The position numbers were made by a program, and so were the translations under genes. The notes below the pieces were generated by a model. That model was not told where the DNA came from. It was given only the letters and a program-made list of their open reading frames with translations, and made no database searches. A stretch of 64,000 nt of DNA. Source: Opisthorchis felineus. Lineage: Eukaryota > Platyhelminthes > Trematoda > Opisthorchiida > Opisthorchiidae. Of the stretch, positions 37,501 to 48,924 are shown one piece after another; within the stretch, counting starts at the first letter, position 1; every line of letters starts with the position of its first letter. Where the stretch lies: the NCBI GenBank assembly GCA_004794785.1, contig SJOL01004811.1, forward strand, positions 109,341 to 173,340, written 5' to 3'.

Positions 37501-38592
37501 GCGGGGAGACAATGTCCATCACAGGGCTCTCATTCGGTAGAGAGACAACCTCAGCGGACTGACCACAAATGGCCCTTAGTGTTACAGATTTCATTGGTGA
37601 ATCACCTTTCATAAGGTCTTTTTGATAGGGGGTAACCCCTATGGGTATATTAGAATGCAGCATTCTGTCAAGATGACCCGATGCTTGTGTTACGACCCGA
37701 TTCGTGAGTTGTCGGGGTGGGGATGAAGCTGTGGTAGAATTGCGAACCGTGTGCGGTTCAGTAGAGTTAACGAAGTGTGAGCTCCATGTGAAGGAAAAAC
37801 TCAGATCCAAACCAGTTTTCGTTGCTCTGTAGTAATTTCCCATCAACGTCTGGCCGAAGACACTTCAAACATCGTCGACAAACCCGCAAACATAATTCCT
37901 CATTGACTCCAAGTTAAGTGTGCTGTAGTATCGTAACGTCTCTATCAAACAGCACCTTACAAATTTAGGTGAAGCCAGAGTAGACATCGTCATCTTCATT
38001 CTCGAATAACGCTAAACTAAAAAAAACTTTGAGAAGCCTAGGTTTCCAATGGTTCCAAAAGCCAATCGATTTGTGAACATTTTCCTTCTGGAGTCCGGAA
38101 CGGAATTCCTAGTCGCCTGAACTCTGCAATCATTCCTTTCCACCCAATTATTCTATTTTCTGCAGCTAGCCACTCCACTTTTCAGTCTTGTTCAAAAGCA
38201 ATCTTTTCCCCAAATCAACGAACAACAAGTCAACACATGAAAACTTTAAATAAGTCATTGGCATACTGGGTTAGAGGACCTGAATGCCTCGCGGCTTAAA
38301 AACTGATGAAACCGCCATCCAGTGCCTTTTTGTGGACTCCTGGATCTTGAGTACGTGTGTCAGTTGCTTATTATTTCCGCGTTTTACGTCGATCAGGTAG
38401 GGTTCATGCTGCACGATTCTCTAAGGTAGCATCTTGCATTGAGTGTTTGATGGTACAGGCATTACAAGAATTACTGATTTATTTTATGTATTTTCCAGAA
38501 ACAAACCTCGTGCAACAGTTACCCTCTCCTTGAGTGGTTCGTACAAAACAAAATTCCTCAACCACACAGGCATGTGGAGATGTTTTCCTTGC
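31546..38592. other. Unassigned 7-kb stretch
   Basis: Open frames up to 139 codons occur (33,131-33,499 plus; 34,102-34,521 minus; 37,475-37,846 minus), all without recognised motifs or good splice pairs. An AT-rich stretch with ATT/AAT units lies at about 36,765-36,830. Old transposon sequence is likely but cannot be shown by eye. Confidence 0.35.
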
Positions 38593-38595
38593 ACA

Positions 38596-38730
38596 ACTGA
38601 CACGTAGCTACAAGGGACCGCCACGGAATGTACAAGTTGCGCGATTGTTCTCACACACTGTCCACAAACCGCATACCTTGCACGTAATTAGGACAGCGGT
38701 CTTGAAGTTTGACACACAGAATCTGTGGTT
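38596..38730 (+). repeat. Dispersed repeat E, copy 2
   Basis: ACTGACACGTAGCTACAAGG, CCGCATACCTTGCACGT, GGACAGCGGTCTTGAAGTTT and GACACACAG correspond to 23,504-23,640. An open frame of 102 codons crosses the repeat and is probably incidental. Confidence 0.6.
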
Positions 38731-38892
38731 TGGTCAAACATGGTCTATTCTGGAAAAAACGAGCTACATTCTCGTGTGGGTGTTCTGCCATCTCATGGTA
38801 ACGAGCAAACGCGCATGGAAGGCTGCTTTGTGTGACATGTAATGGATATAACCAGCGAAGTAATCCCTCAAGACGAAGGAAATTGTTTCCTA

Positions 38893-39050
38893 GACGTAAC
38901 ACATTACTCTTAAGGTTGCTGAAAGCTCTTCAACAGCCCACAACCGGTTTCACCCTTCCCGTGGATCCTCAGGTGGACGCAGTTTTCGAGTTTCCGTCAA
39001 CCTTATTCTTCTACCTGTTTACTTTTGAACAAGTCTGGTCTTAGGTGTTG
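38893..39050 (-). repeat. Penelope-type terminal repeat, decayed copy
   Basis: It starts at GACGTAACACATTACTC and contains the minus-strand string GGGTGAAACCGGTTGTGGGC. The other ribozyme half reads CTGAGGATCC instead of CTGATGAG, so the core is broken. The flank TTTCCGTCAACCTTATTCTT is shared with the 26.3-kb copy. Confidence 0.7.
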
Positions 39051-39204
39051 TTTTATCGTCTTGTGGTTCCTGACCAACTATCAAACAGCTTACACATACC
39101 ATCAATGTTCTATTCTCTCAGTGCATCCGGAATGGTAACGTCAACACGTTACCTAACCGGCATATCTGTTTCAGTCATTGGTGACTGGCCTATTTGGCTT
39201 CTTG

Positions 39205-39345
39205 GCATAACATATTGCTCAATGTTACGAAAAGCTCTTCGACAGTCCTTTACCGGTTTCACCCTTCTTGGAGCTGGTCAGGCGGCGTAGTCCCCGAGTT
39301 TCCATCAACTTTGTGTGCTACACGTGTATTTGGTCCCCTACTTTT
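39205..39345 (-). repeat. Penelope-type terminal repeat, second decayed copy in tandem
   Basis: Same orientation as the copy 310 bases before it. Minus strand: CCTGACCAG in place of CCTGATGAG, then GGGTGAAACCGGTAAAGG. The cleavage triplet GTC has become GTA. Flank CCCCGAGTTTCCATCAAC is shared. Confidence 0.7.
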
Positions 39346-42300
39346 AACGACTAAGATACGTTGCACTGTTTAGTGTGCACGCGAGCATTTATGTGACATT
39401 TATGTGACTGACATATTCGAACTGAATACATCCGTCTGCATGCTCTGCAAAAACCCGTAATGCATTTGGCATCTACGATATTCGATTCTCTCAGAAAAGT
39501 TTGCCAGTCGCATTGAGTTTAGACTGCCTTTGTCAAAAATACGTATCAGCTGTCTTTAAGAACTGGAATTAATTCCTCCGGAATGCTGTCACATAAAATG
39601 CCGGATAACGATGGCCTTCAATATAGCATTGTCCGCATTAGGATTGCTTGAATATGTTCCATGCAGTTTTGTTGGATTCATAGGATGTCCGATTCGTAAC
39701 TCGTAAAGGGTGACCACATTATATCTGTATTATATCTGTGTTAAATCATGATGCATCGTCTACATTGGATGCCCGTGGTCTCCTGGTAAGCAGCAGTCAA
39801 CCAATGACGAGATTGTTGCACGACGAATATTTTATTCATGGATCACGGTATTCACCATCACTATAAGCATATCAGTAGTCTTAATCAACTCTTTTACTTT
39901 TCGTAGATATATTTTGTCGTTGATTAGTAGGAGCCCACCATTGATGCGGAACTGCCGGGCTAATCCTCATAAACTAAGGCACTGGCAGTCACAGGGGTCA
40001 GCCATTGACGTTATACTAACAACGGGACCAATTACATAACCAGGTGCAAATCGCCAAGCCAAAATGCACGAACGAAGGTGTCATATTTCGTCCAGAAAAC
40101 TAAAAAGAGATTAATTTCTGCTGGATAGTCGACCGTGCTGTCGTTCCATCAAACTCAGTTCCGTTTGCACTTCAGTGCTACAACCGAGTTGCATTGTGTG
40201 TGTGTTTACGAGGAGGTTATCGCGAATTAATGGAAGAATCGTGAGTGCGCTAGTTATTTTCTTCTGAGGCCCACCAGGACTGCGTGCTCAAACAACGGAG
40301 TGATCCAGTAACGCCACTCCTACCCTCTGCATAGCCAAAATAGCGCCGCAGTTTAAATAGACATGGTTTAATTAATTTTCATGACTTTTTCGGCACTCTG
40401 TGACAGCGATCGGCCCCTTTGTGCCTGAGAGTCTGTATACAAATGCACATCACCACCACTACACCAAATATGAGGCCTGGGTGTTTCCCATTCATCCATA
40501 ATCTGCAGTCCCGTAGAGGGCTGTCTCGCTTATCTGAAGCTCATTAGAAATGCGTGAACAGAGACCTAACCAGGAAAGCGGGTTACTATAAACCGAAGCT
40601 CCTCAGCCAAAAGTCTCGAACTGTCGCCCACGCTTTCTGGATATTGTTTCTAGGGGCATTTACACCAAAAGCTTTAAGAATGTCCAACCTCGCCCAACAA
40701 GCATAAAACAGGTAGCTTTTGTTAGCATAGTCTTGACTTGCACTGACTGAGATTACTGTTCCTCATAAGTGACCACGGGCCTCTTCTAACGCACAAGCTA
40801 ACAAATGAATTTTGCTGGCAAGGCTTATTACTATTATTTATTCATCCCTATCCATCGTATTGGTGAATTCATCAGTAATTCTCAGGATTGTCTATTACCA
40901 GTCAGCAGTTTTGTCTCCTTCTTGAGAGGTCTCAAGCCTATGGAAAAGTGGTCCAACATATCACAGTGTAATTTGAGAGCAACTCCAACATTACCGGGCC
41001 GCACTTCAGTAGAGAGTGGATATCGAACCAGACCATCTCAAGGGGTACGCCTCGAGAGAAATTTACTTGCACGTCGGGATACAGGCCCCAGAATGAATTC
41101 TGTCGACATACTCTCCAGTATAACACAAGCCTCGCAGAAGCTTGACGACGGTTTTTCACCCTTTGTGGTTGTCGAAATTACCACAGCACCATACACATGA
41201 TCAGTCACTATGATACAGGCCAATCTCAGGAAATTCGTACATAATGCCTTTGATTCAGAGGATAGTGGTAATACTTTTACAACAAATGTTCCTTCGTGAA
41301 TGCTGTATCAATCGGTAGTCCCGTCCCGGTCCACATACAGGCAACTCTGGATTATCGGAAAATAAATCGTCTTGTATACATTGATAGATAAACTATGACG
41401 GTCAGAGTGGACTTCTCTTGTTGTGGTCTGAGAGCCGGTCATATACTTTAGTTGCTTTTCAATGACGGACCTACAGTTTTTCATGAAAGTATCAATGAAA
41501 GTGGGCTGTGTATTACTAAGAAATGCCACATTGATTGGTTTTTCTGTAGCTAAAGTTTTAATTGGTCGGTTCATGGCACTTTCATGGCGATTGGGAACTC
41601 AAAAATAGGCCCTTATTTCAAACAGTCTACAAATAACGCTTTCTTCCGACCCGCAGAGCATATGAACTAACGGAGAATCTTCATGATTTAGCAATCAACC
41701 TATCACGATAAAAGTGCCTAGGCGGTCAACCTGATTACTGTTATTAGCATGGTGAAAAATCAATGCTTGTGAAATATGTCGCATTAGCCATTTCTAATGA
41801 TCTGGTAGTAAAAACAGCGTGCCGAATTCTAATGCCCCGATGTAGGTAGACAACTATCAACGAGTACCTGGACGACAGTACATTCTGCAACAGAAGATCC
41901 ACCGAGCTAATGAGCGTTTCATGTTCACCAAACGTGCTGCCCAAAGCACGTAAAACACAAGGAATTTCATATTATTTAACGGATGCTGAGAAGTGCACTA
42001 GGACGGTAGTTCAGTGTCACCATTATTAACGTCTTCCGGAAGATCGGTAGCCAAACATTCTTGAGCCCGTTCCATTGAGGCTCAAACGCGGCTAGGAACT
42101 AACTTCGTTGGGTAAGCAGACTCAAAATCAGACAACTTTATATGGTGAACGTGAAAATGAAATCCTGATTTAATTTCTTCCGTGAGATTATTATTCACTG
42201 TGAAGATGATCCATAACGTCTGGAGTGCTATTCGATTCTTGGTACCCAGGCACTGTCACACCGAACTTAAGTAGAATCAATAACCTTCGAACTGACAACT

Positions 42301-43419
42301 GTAACCTGACGTAGTCTTTTCGTTTCACGGTTCACACCCTAATGAGGTTACACGATTTGCCTTCATCCAGACTTGCTATGTTTGATGACGCAGGGAATCG
42401 GCACTGGCTAGCAGAAATCATGGTCAGGACAGAATTTTGGTTTTATGCTTTATGCATCTACTTAATCGAAAGTTATCGATTCAACATCGGCAAAATTTTA
42501 CACGCAGCGATTCAAACAAAACTAGTCTCCCATTAAGCTTACTTCCTAAGGAAGAACAGTTTCAAACTTTTTTGAGCTTCAATTTCTACTTTTGGACAAA
42601 GCACCCTTTAGCTCCCATCAAAATTAACTCCACGTGTAAATTCTCCTCTAAAAAACGTTTATGAGGTAACACAACATGCTGACTGCATTACAGTAGGAGT
42701 TCTTTTCGAGTTGTTTGTGGGCTTTGAAATGGTATTTAACTCTCCGTCGAAAACCACAGCGTGACGAGGAATGGGCCCATAACTAAGCCTCAAAACAGTT
42801 ACTTTGCACACTAAATCCCTCTTGTGAAAGTACACACTTCGTCCCCTCTCAAGAAGAATGATAATAACTCATTTATGGGAGGAACGATGGCTGCGAACGG
42901 TATCGACACGAAACAGTACAAAGAGGGCACTCTGTCATTACGGCTAAACATTAGTGACCCGGATGTTTTTGCTGCTGATCACACATCAGTTGACTAATAT
43001 CGGAGAAGCGGCCCTTCGGGTTGCGTATGTACAACCTTCCTGTGCTACAGTAACAAACGAGAGTGAAACGCTTCAATATCTTTTTGAAGGACTTCAGTCG
43101 GTTTTGTTCGGCTTTTAGGAGGCACTATGCCGTCCAAAATTCAATCCGGAAAATTTGAAATGATTTCACCATCGTAGCTTTGGGTTTTTCTTGATGCTAT
43201 TTACAAGCTTGATAAAATTTCTTCACATGTGCACCATTTATTTCGTGCTGTTCGGATCTCATCAGGTGGGCAAGCGGACATTGGGCGATTTCACCCACTC
43301 CATTAGCCTCGAGCATGGAGAAGCCAGCATTGCTTTATCAATGAGTCGACCTGATGAGGATCCCATGATTGAAGGATGAACAGCGCTATATCCTGTATGA
43401 AAGCAAGTTAATCACACTG
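39346..43419. other. Unassigned 4-kb stretch
   Basis: A 131-codon plus-strand frame at 40,805-41,200 is the longest; it has no recognised motif. Repeats were not identified, apart from a short family-B-like piece just before the next SINE (about 43,370-43,400). Confidence 0.35.
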
Positions 43420-43420
43420 C

Positions 43421-43605
43421 TGACCAGCCGCTTGTGGCCGAATGGTTCAAACTACTAGCTGGGAAGTTGCGTGTTCGGGACTCCCTGCTGAATTTTCGTT
43501 AGATGCGCACTGCTGACGATTTCCAGAAAGCATGAAATGGCTACATAATGCTCTTCAGCTTTTTCATCATAGACTAGTTTTACTTACACGACTAAATATC
43601 CAATA
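43421..43605 (+). repeat. SINE family B, forward copy
   Basis: Head CAGCCGCTTGTGGCCGAATG with A box TGGCCGAATGGTTCAAAC and a worn B box GCGTGTTCGGGACTC, followed by GATGCGCACTGCTGACGATT, CTCTTCAGC and TCATCATAGACTAGTTTTAC, the complete family body. Confidence 0.8.
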
Positions 43606-43871
43606 ATGAGTCTTCGTATGTCATATAGTTAGCCCCTTCGTATGTCAGAGAGTATAACGACTTGTGAGTCTGGCTGAATCAATAAGTGGAGCTTGCGCTC
43701 CTGATGCAGTTGCAATGTACCATAAGCATTACTGAGTGATTAATTTTTGAAAAAACGCTTGTTCAGGCTACAAGGGGCGTAGTTCGCTATATCTCTTTGG
43801 GTGTATGCTACAGAAAGTGAAGAAAAACTAAAGGTGTTATCACTGAGACACTAGAAAAAATGTATTAAACA

Positions 43872-43985
43872 CCCACCAAACTGCGCACTGATGATGTCTC
43901 CCGATATGGTGGCGAAACCTTTGCAAGTCAGTTGCCAAACTTGGCGAACAGATCAACAGCCACCTGATCAATAACCAATAATGCA
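43872..43985 (+). repeat. Repeat G, copy 2 (hammerhead-like core, best copy)
   Basis: CTGCGCACTGATGATGTCTC, GGTGGCGAAAC, TTTGCAAGTCAGTTGCC and GCGAACAGATCAACAGCC align with 63,588-63,700 almost base for base and with 30,330-30,420 more loosely. CTGATGA, a five-of-six paired stem II (GTCTCC/GGTGGC) and GAAAC are in ribozyme order. Confidence 0.7.
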
Positions 43986-43989
43986 TTAA

Positions 43990-46900
43990 ACAAGAAAGTG
44001 CCAGCGATTTAACCGATTACTTTTGGTTTCCATGTTTTAACAAGAGTGTAATCAGTCAGTTGCAACATCTCGCCGTTTGCTATCCTGCACATAATTTGAA
44101 ACGTAACTGCCTGCTCGAAATAATGCTTGGATGCCAGTACATGGCGGGCTAAAGAAGGAGCCGATATCAATCATACGGCTGTCTCCAAATTTGAATTTTA
44201 GCTAGGCGAGGCGAATGACCCATATGTTACAGTATCCAAATCGGGTTATGTTCGGCCTGTCTATGTCGAAGCTGCGTCTCACTTCTATCTAGCTAGGTCA
44301 CCAAGCACCCAAACGTACGACGGAAAACGAGATTGGGTTACCGTAATGAGACAGAAGATCTTCGAATGCAAAGGTTGATACTAGATTGCAGGTGTAGATA
44401 AATGTAGTTTCAGAAAAGTATTATATGAGTGTGGCTGCTGAGGTTGAACGTACCCACATCAAAGTTTATAACCGAGTAATGAACCTCCAGTACGGTTCTA
44501 AGGAGGAATGCTTATGATTAAAATTCGAAATTATGCAATTCGGACAAGCCTGAGGCAGTGCAAAATTAGTAGGAGGCTATTGGAGCGTTTTCGTCAACCG
44601 AAAAAGTTGTATAATCCACTAGAAGCAAACTTTTGTCATGCTCGTTGAGGCGCTCCCGTGTAAACACTGCCACCGTCCCTTTCGAGCCCGAAAAATCAAT
44701 ATCTATTCAGCCCTTGATCCAAGAATCGTCATTTATTGAAAGAAACGCAGTGATAATTGGAAAACCTGTATGAAAACTATTCGTCTGAATTTTCATATTG
44801 AATCGTGTTGCTCGTGTAACACATGAACGGTTTCCTGTAATGAAAGAACCAATAAATCACCAGTTGTTCGAGCTTGAAATTTTCCAACACATATCTTCAA
44901 AATGAATTCATGTTTTGACATCGATACCTCACGAATGCCAAGTAGGAATGTGTAGGAAGGTATACTGAAAATCCTAGGATTTCCTCTTTTCGTTAAAAAT
45001 CGGAATTATGATGGGTCAACCCAAACAAGCCAAAGATACATTCTCAGGTTTTGACGTGCCGCTCCAAGAATCAGCTACATATTGCAGCAGAATAGATGAA
45101 CCGCAGGCGCCACTAACACAAGTCTATGCACATAAATATGTTTGATGGTTGGGTTGTTCGCTGAGCTTGGCAGACTTGTCACAAGCGTCTTATCAGCACA
45201 GCGCGTAGTTAGGTAATGGTCCTTCTGTGGTATGTTGGGCACTTATCAGTGCTGAGTAGTTCTCTATATGCATTCTGTTTGCCAGGGTGACCTATGGGCA
45301 TGATTCATCTTTAGGATATTCGGCTCCACTGGTGGGTTCGTTGGCGTGAGTCCCGACTGGTAAATGTCTAAATGCCCTTCGCTGTTCTGTATCAAACGGG
45401 AGCTTAGTTGGCATATCTTCAGGTGATTCGCCCACTTACCGTTAATCTGAAGAAAACAAGTGCTTTCGCATTTGTAACAAGATACTTGGAGGAAAATGGA
45501 ATTTTGCAAGTGGCGACAAATCTGGATTATATGAGCCCATTTCTGACCATTGTATTCCGAGTATACCAAAACAACCTGAATGTTCATTTGTGCAGACAGA
45601 CCTAATGGCAACTACAGAGTCTGCGATAAATTTAACTGACTAAACCAATGCTACTGGAACCCAGTACGGACAGATTGTGAGGTTCTTTGGCGACTGAACT
45701 AGTCTGTTGATAATATTCGCAGGTCTTAGGAGTGCGCGATAGAATCACAACATACTTCGATTTAGTCATTTGGGTTTCATACTTCGCTTTCAGGTGAGAG
45801 TTGTTCACCCGGAAAATCCACGTGACCAGTAGCAGGAAAAATTTGATTCATCTTATAGAGTCATGTATACAACAGACTGGAAATCGGCGAAAAGAAAGCG
45901 CCTCACTCATATCTATGTTGATATGCTTGCTGTGGCAGAAATGGCCCAATCGTGGAGTCCGTGGCACGAGGCATCAAAGCTATCGCCTTCAATGCGTAGC
46001 TACGCAGTCCCCGAACTAACCAAACATGCCATCGTCTCCAAGGCTTGGCTGTATGTTCCACACTCCCCCAATTTCCGGTGATCGAAACTGTAGCAACTGG
46101 AATCAATGTGTCTATGGTATACGGTTTATGGTTGATAAACTGAATCGATTGATTGTTCGGTGATGAGGTGCCACAAAGACAAGCATCTCTCCGTTGATTT
46201 TAGAAAACCTTTCGGCGTTTCTTTCCATCGTGTTACTTCGTTCATAAGGCTGTTCGAGTTTGTGTGGTTGAAGTAGGCGTACAACCAAATTGGCTACCAA
46301 TGTCGGCAACAATATTTGTCAAGAGAATTGCGACTGTACATGTCGAGGAGGTGTTTATCTCTCCTAGCAGGTAGTACCATGGAGGAAAATGCAATTTTAT
46401 GTCGTCCGGTTGAACTTCAGTTCGTATTTACCGGGGAAAGCTATCGTAAACACTTCAGGGGGATTCTCCTTCGGAGGTCCGTCTGCTGGAGGACTATAAT
46501 GCCCGACACAAACTGTTCGTACTGAAATATATTCACCCCTTAACCTGCATGATGGTAACCTACATTCGCTTCTCATTTCATCCACAGGACTTTGTCTTAT
46601 ACTGCAATCGTGTCCACTCATCGACCCGGTCAAGTTATGTTGATCACAAAGTGCACCTAATAAGTATGCACCAACCGACTTTTGTTCTTGTCTACCTTTC
46701 AGCTCAACCCGTTATGCTCGAAATTTAGGATGGTGTGCCGAAAAATATCTACCTATTGGAGAATATGCCACCAAAGGAAAAATAATTGGTGTATTGCTCT
46801 ATCCGATTAATAAAAATATTTTCATTATTGAGGCTTGTTATCCACAAAAACCTGTCTTCTATTCTTTAATTAAGGTCATATATATATGGGGGCACTCTTC

Positions 46901-48700
46901 AATTCGTTTTAACTATTCTCTATGGTGACGGCAAATAGCAAAAAACTCTAACGTTTCTAAACAGACCCAGCCAAGCTAGGAAAAGTAAAAATAGTCACCT
47001 CTATATCATATGATATACAGTGCCTATAGCCTATAGCCTGTGTATGATTCAGTGATCAGTTTAGCCTCTTCCAATTGGAGGGTTACTCAAACATTCAGGT
47101 ATATCATATGCATTCTCTATTGCTAATTTACCGGGTAATCTATAGAAGAAGCTTCCAAGAATGCCGCAGACTACTTTGATCAGCTGTTAACTGTTATTCC
47201 ATATTTCAGTATTCTGGTCTACTGACCCGTGGTTCAAGCCGGCTTAGAGGCTTAGGCCCTTGTGATGAACTTTGGATATATTCTTAATACTGTAATAATA
47301 ATAAAAATAAAAATGTAAAGTATCCCAAACCTTCTGGGGTTTCCTCAGATGTAACAGTTTGCAGTGGCGGCATGGTTGCCATCTTGTCAGCAGCTGTGGG
47401 AGTCAGTCATATTTTAAGGGACGGCGTCGTCGTTCCCGTCTACTTTTTGTACTAACCAAGTCGTCTGAAGTAAAATCTGTTCCCCAAGTTTTCCGTCACT
47501 TTACCCTTGTATAGCTAATGGGTCCCCATTCCCTACGTCTACGCGGACCATGATATTAGTTGTTTTGAGATTGGGCAGTTGGACTCCCCTTGGCATGGAC
47601 ACGTATACCGAGGAACGGATATATTTACCCACCAAATGACCGATACAATTCATTACATGCCTTGGCTCGAGGATATACCGTTGTCCTCACTCTGAATTTT
47701 TTGACTGCAGGGGCCTTGTACATACCCTGCACGGCCTAGTACATTCTGCGGTGATTTGGCACTGAAGCCTTCTGGGAAGCCACATGGAATTGGCCCAGTT
47801 AACAGCCGAAAACGAATCAAGTCGTGGTCACCCATTCAGTACTATGTGGATTTCATTTCTACTGTTGACTACAAGGTGCTCGCCAGACTAGGGATGAACC
47901 TTAGTGACTGCGCAGCAGAATCAGAGAAGTTCGGGACTTCAAGTGTGGCATTGCATCATCCTTCCTGACTGAAGATATGAAAGCAGAGAGGAAATGAATT
48001 AACCCGTTCGAGGAGTATAAATGTAACAACATAAATCACGGTAGTCATGTTTCGGAGAATAACACCGCCATCGTTTCCGAGAAGAGTCGATTTTTGTTTC
48101 AAAGTGGCAGGAGTGAAATCTGATCTGTAGGCTTCCTCGAAAATCTGCTTTTGTTATCTCCCAGTCGAATTCTGCTGACCTGTTAATCTGCAATATTCGC
48201 AATCATGAACTATTTTTTTAATTACGCAGAAGCGATCCCAGTATATGCTGACAATATTTCCGCCAGTGATCAGGTCAAGTGAAGGCGACCAAGTTTGCGA
48301 ATGAGTGTTTCGATTTGTCCAATAAGTTTTGATGGACATCAAATTATCAACTGGGAACCAATGTCTGCTAAATCGACGGTTGTACCGTCCAGCTCATTGC
48401 GTCAGCGAATGGGATGAAGATCAATTCGAGACACGTTTCCATGAAGGCGAATACGTGCTGTGCTGGTTAGCTTCTGAGGTATAAGTTGACAACCTCCTGT
48501 AAACCGTCTAATATCTGTTCTCAGTGAGGAGTAAGTTACCAGTATGCATACTCTAATAGCCTATTGGTATCTGGTGCAGGACTGGCTTTAATACTTTGCT
48601 GATTTGATGTATTCAACAGGCCAGTTAAGCCGACAAATGAGCATTAAAACGAACTTGCTGCCACCACCTCCATGGATCATTGGGACCCCACCGGTAGAAT
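43990..48700. other. Unassigned 4.7-kb stretch
   Basis: Overlapping frames on both strands at 45,264-45,611 and 45,801-46,106 are the longest but carry no domain I can name. An ATA/AAT-rich run lies at about 47,290-47,318. CAAGTTTGCGAATGAGTGTT at 48,291-48,310 is another copy of the recurrent CAAATGAGTGT motif. Confidence 0.35.
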
Positions 48701-48719
48701 TTCATCTACATTAACTGCA

Positions 48720-48924
48720 GTTTCACGCCCTAAAAGACAAAATGAAACAAAACGCTTTTCCCACTCCTTTTGCAAGTTATGATGGACAGTATTTGAACCT
48801 GTTTGGATTACAAATTCCTCCAGGTATTCGGCCCGGAATTCCCCTTACGCTGACAAAAGTTGACATAGATAAGCGGGAGTGTTTACAGTACGTAGATTCC
48901 ACCAAAGAGAGATCTCTGATATGA
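48720..48924 (+). CDS. Candidate exon, gene unknown
   Basis: The frame opens after an acceptor-like CTACATTAACTGCAG and reads through KQNAFPTPFASYDGQYLNLF and GLQIPPGIRPGIPLTLTKVD before a stop. Proline-rich, protein-like composition and an internal donor-like CCTCCAG-GTATTC suggest that it could be part of a spliced gene. A short preceding piece (LLPPPPWIIGTPP) would join in frame if a very small intron of 27 bases were removed, which is speculative. No family was recognised. Confidence 0.25.

Noticed and set aside
43255..43385. CTCATCAGGTGGGC and CCTGATGAGGATCC as further ribozyme halves
   Set aside because: No GAAAC half with a matching stem follows either one; probably coincidence or fragments too small to judge.
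48154..48342. Integrase zinc-finger-like VHDCEYCRLTG (minus strand)
   Set aside because: Only the CxxC pair fits; no HxxxH partner, no DDE motifs and no LTR nearby.
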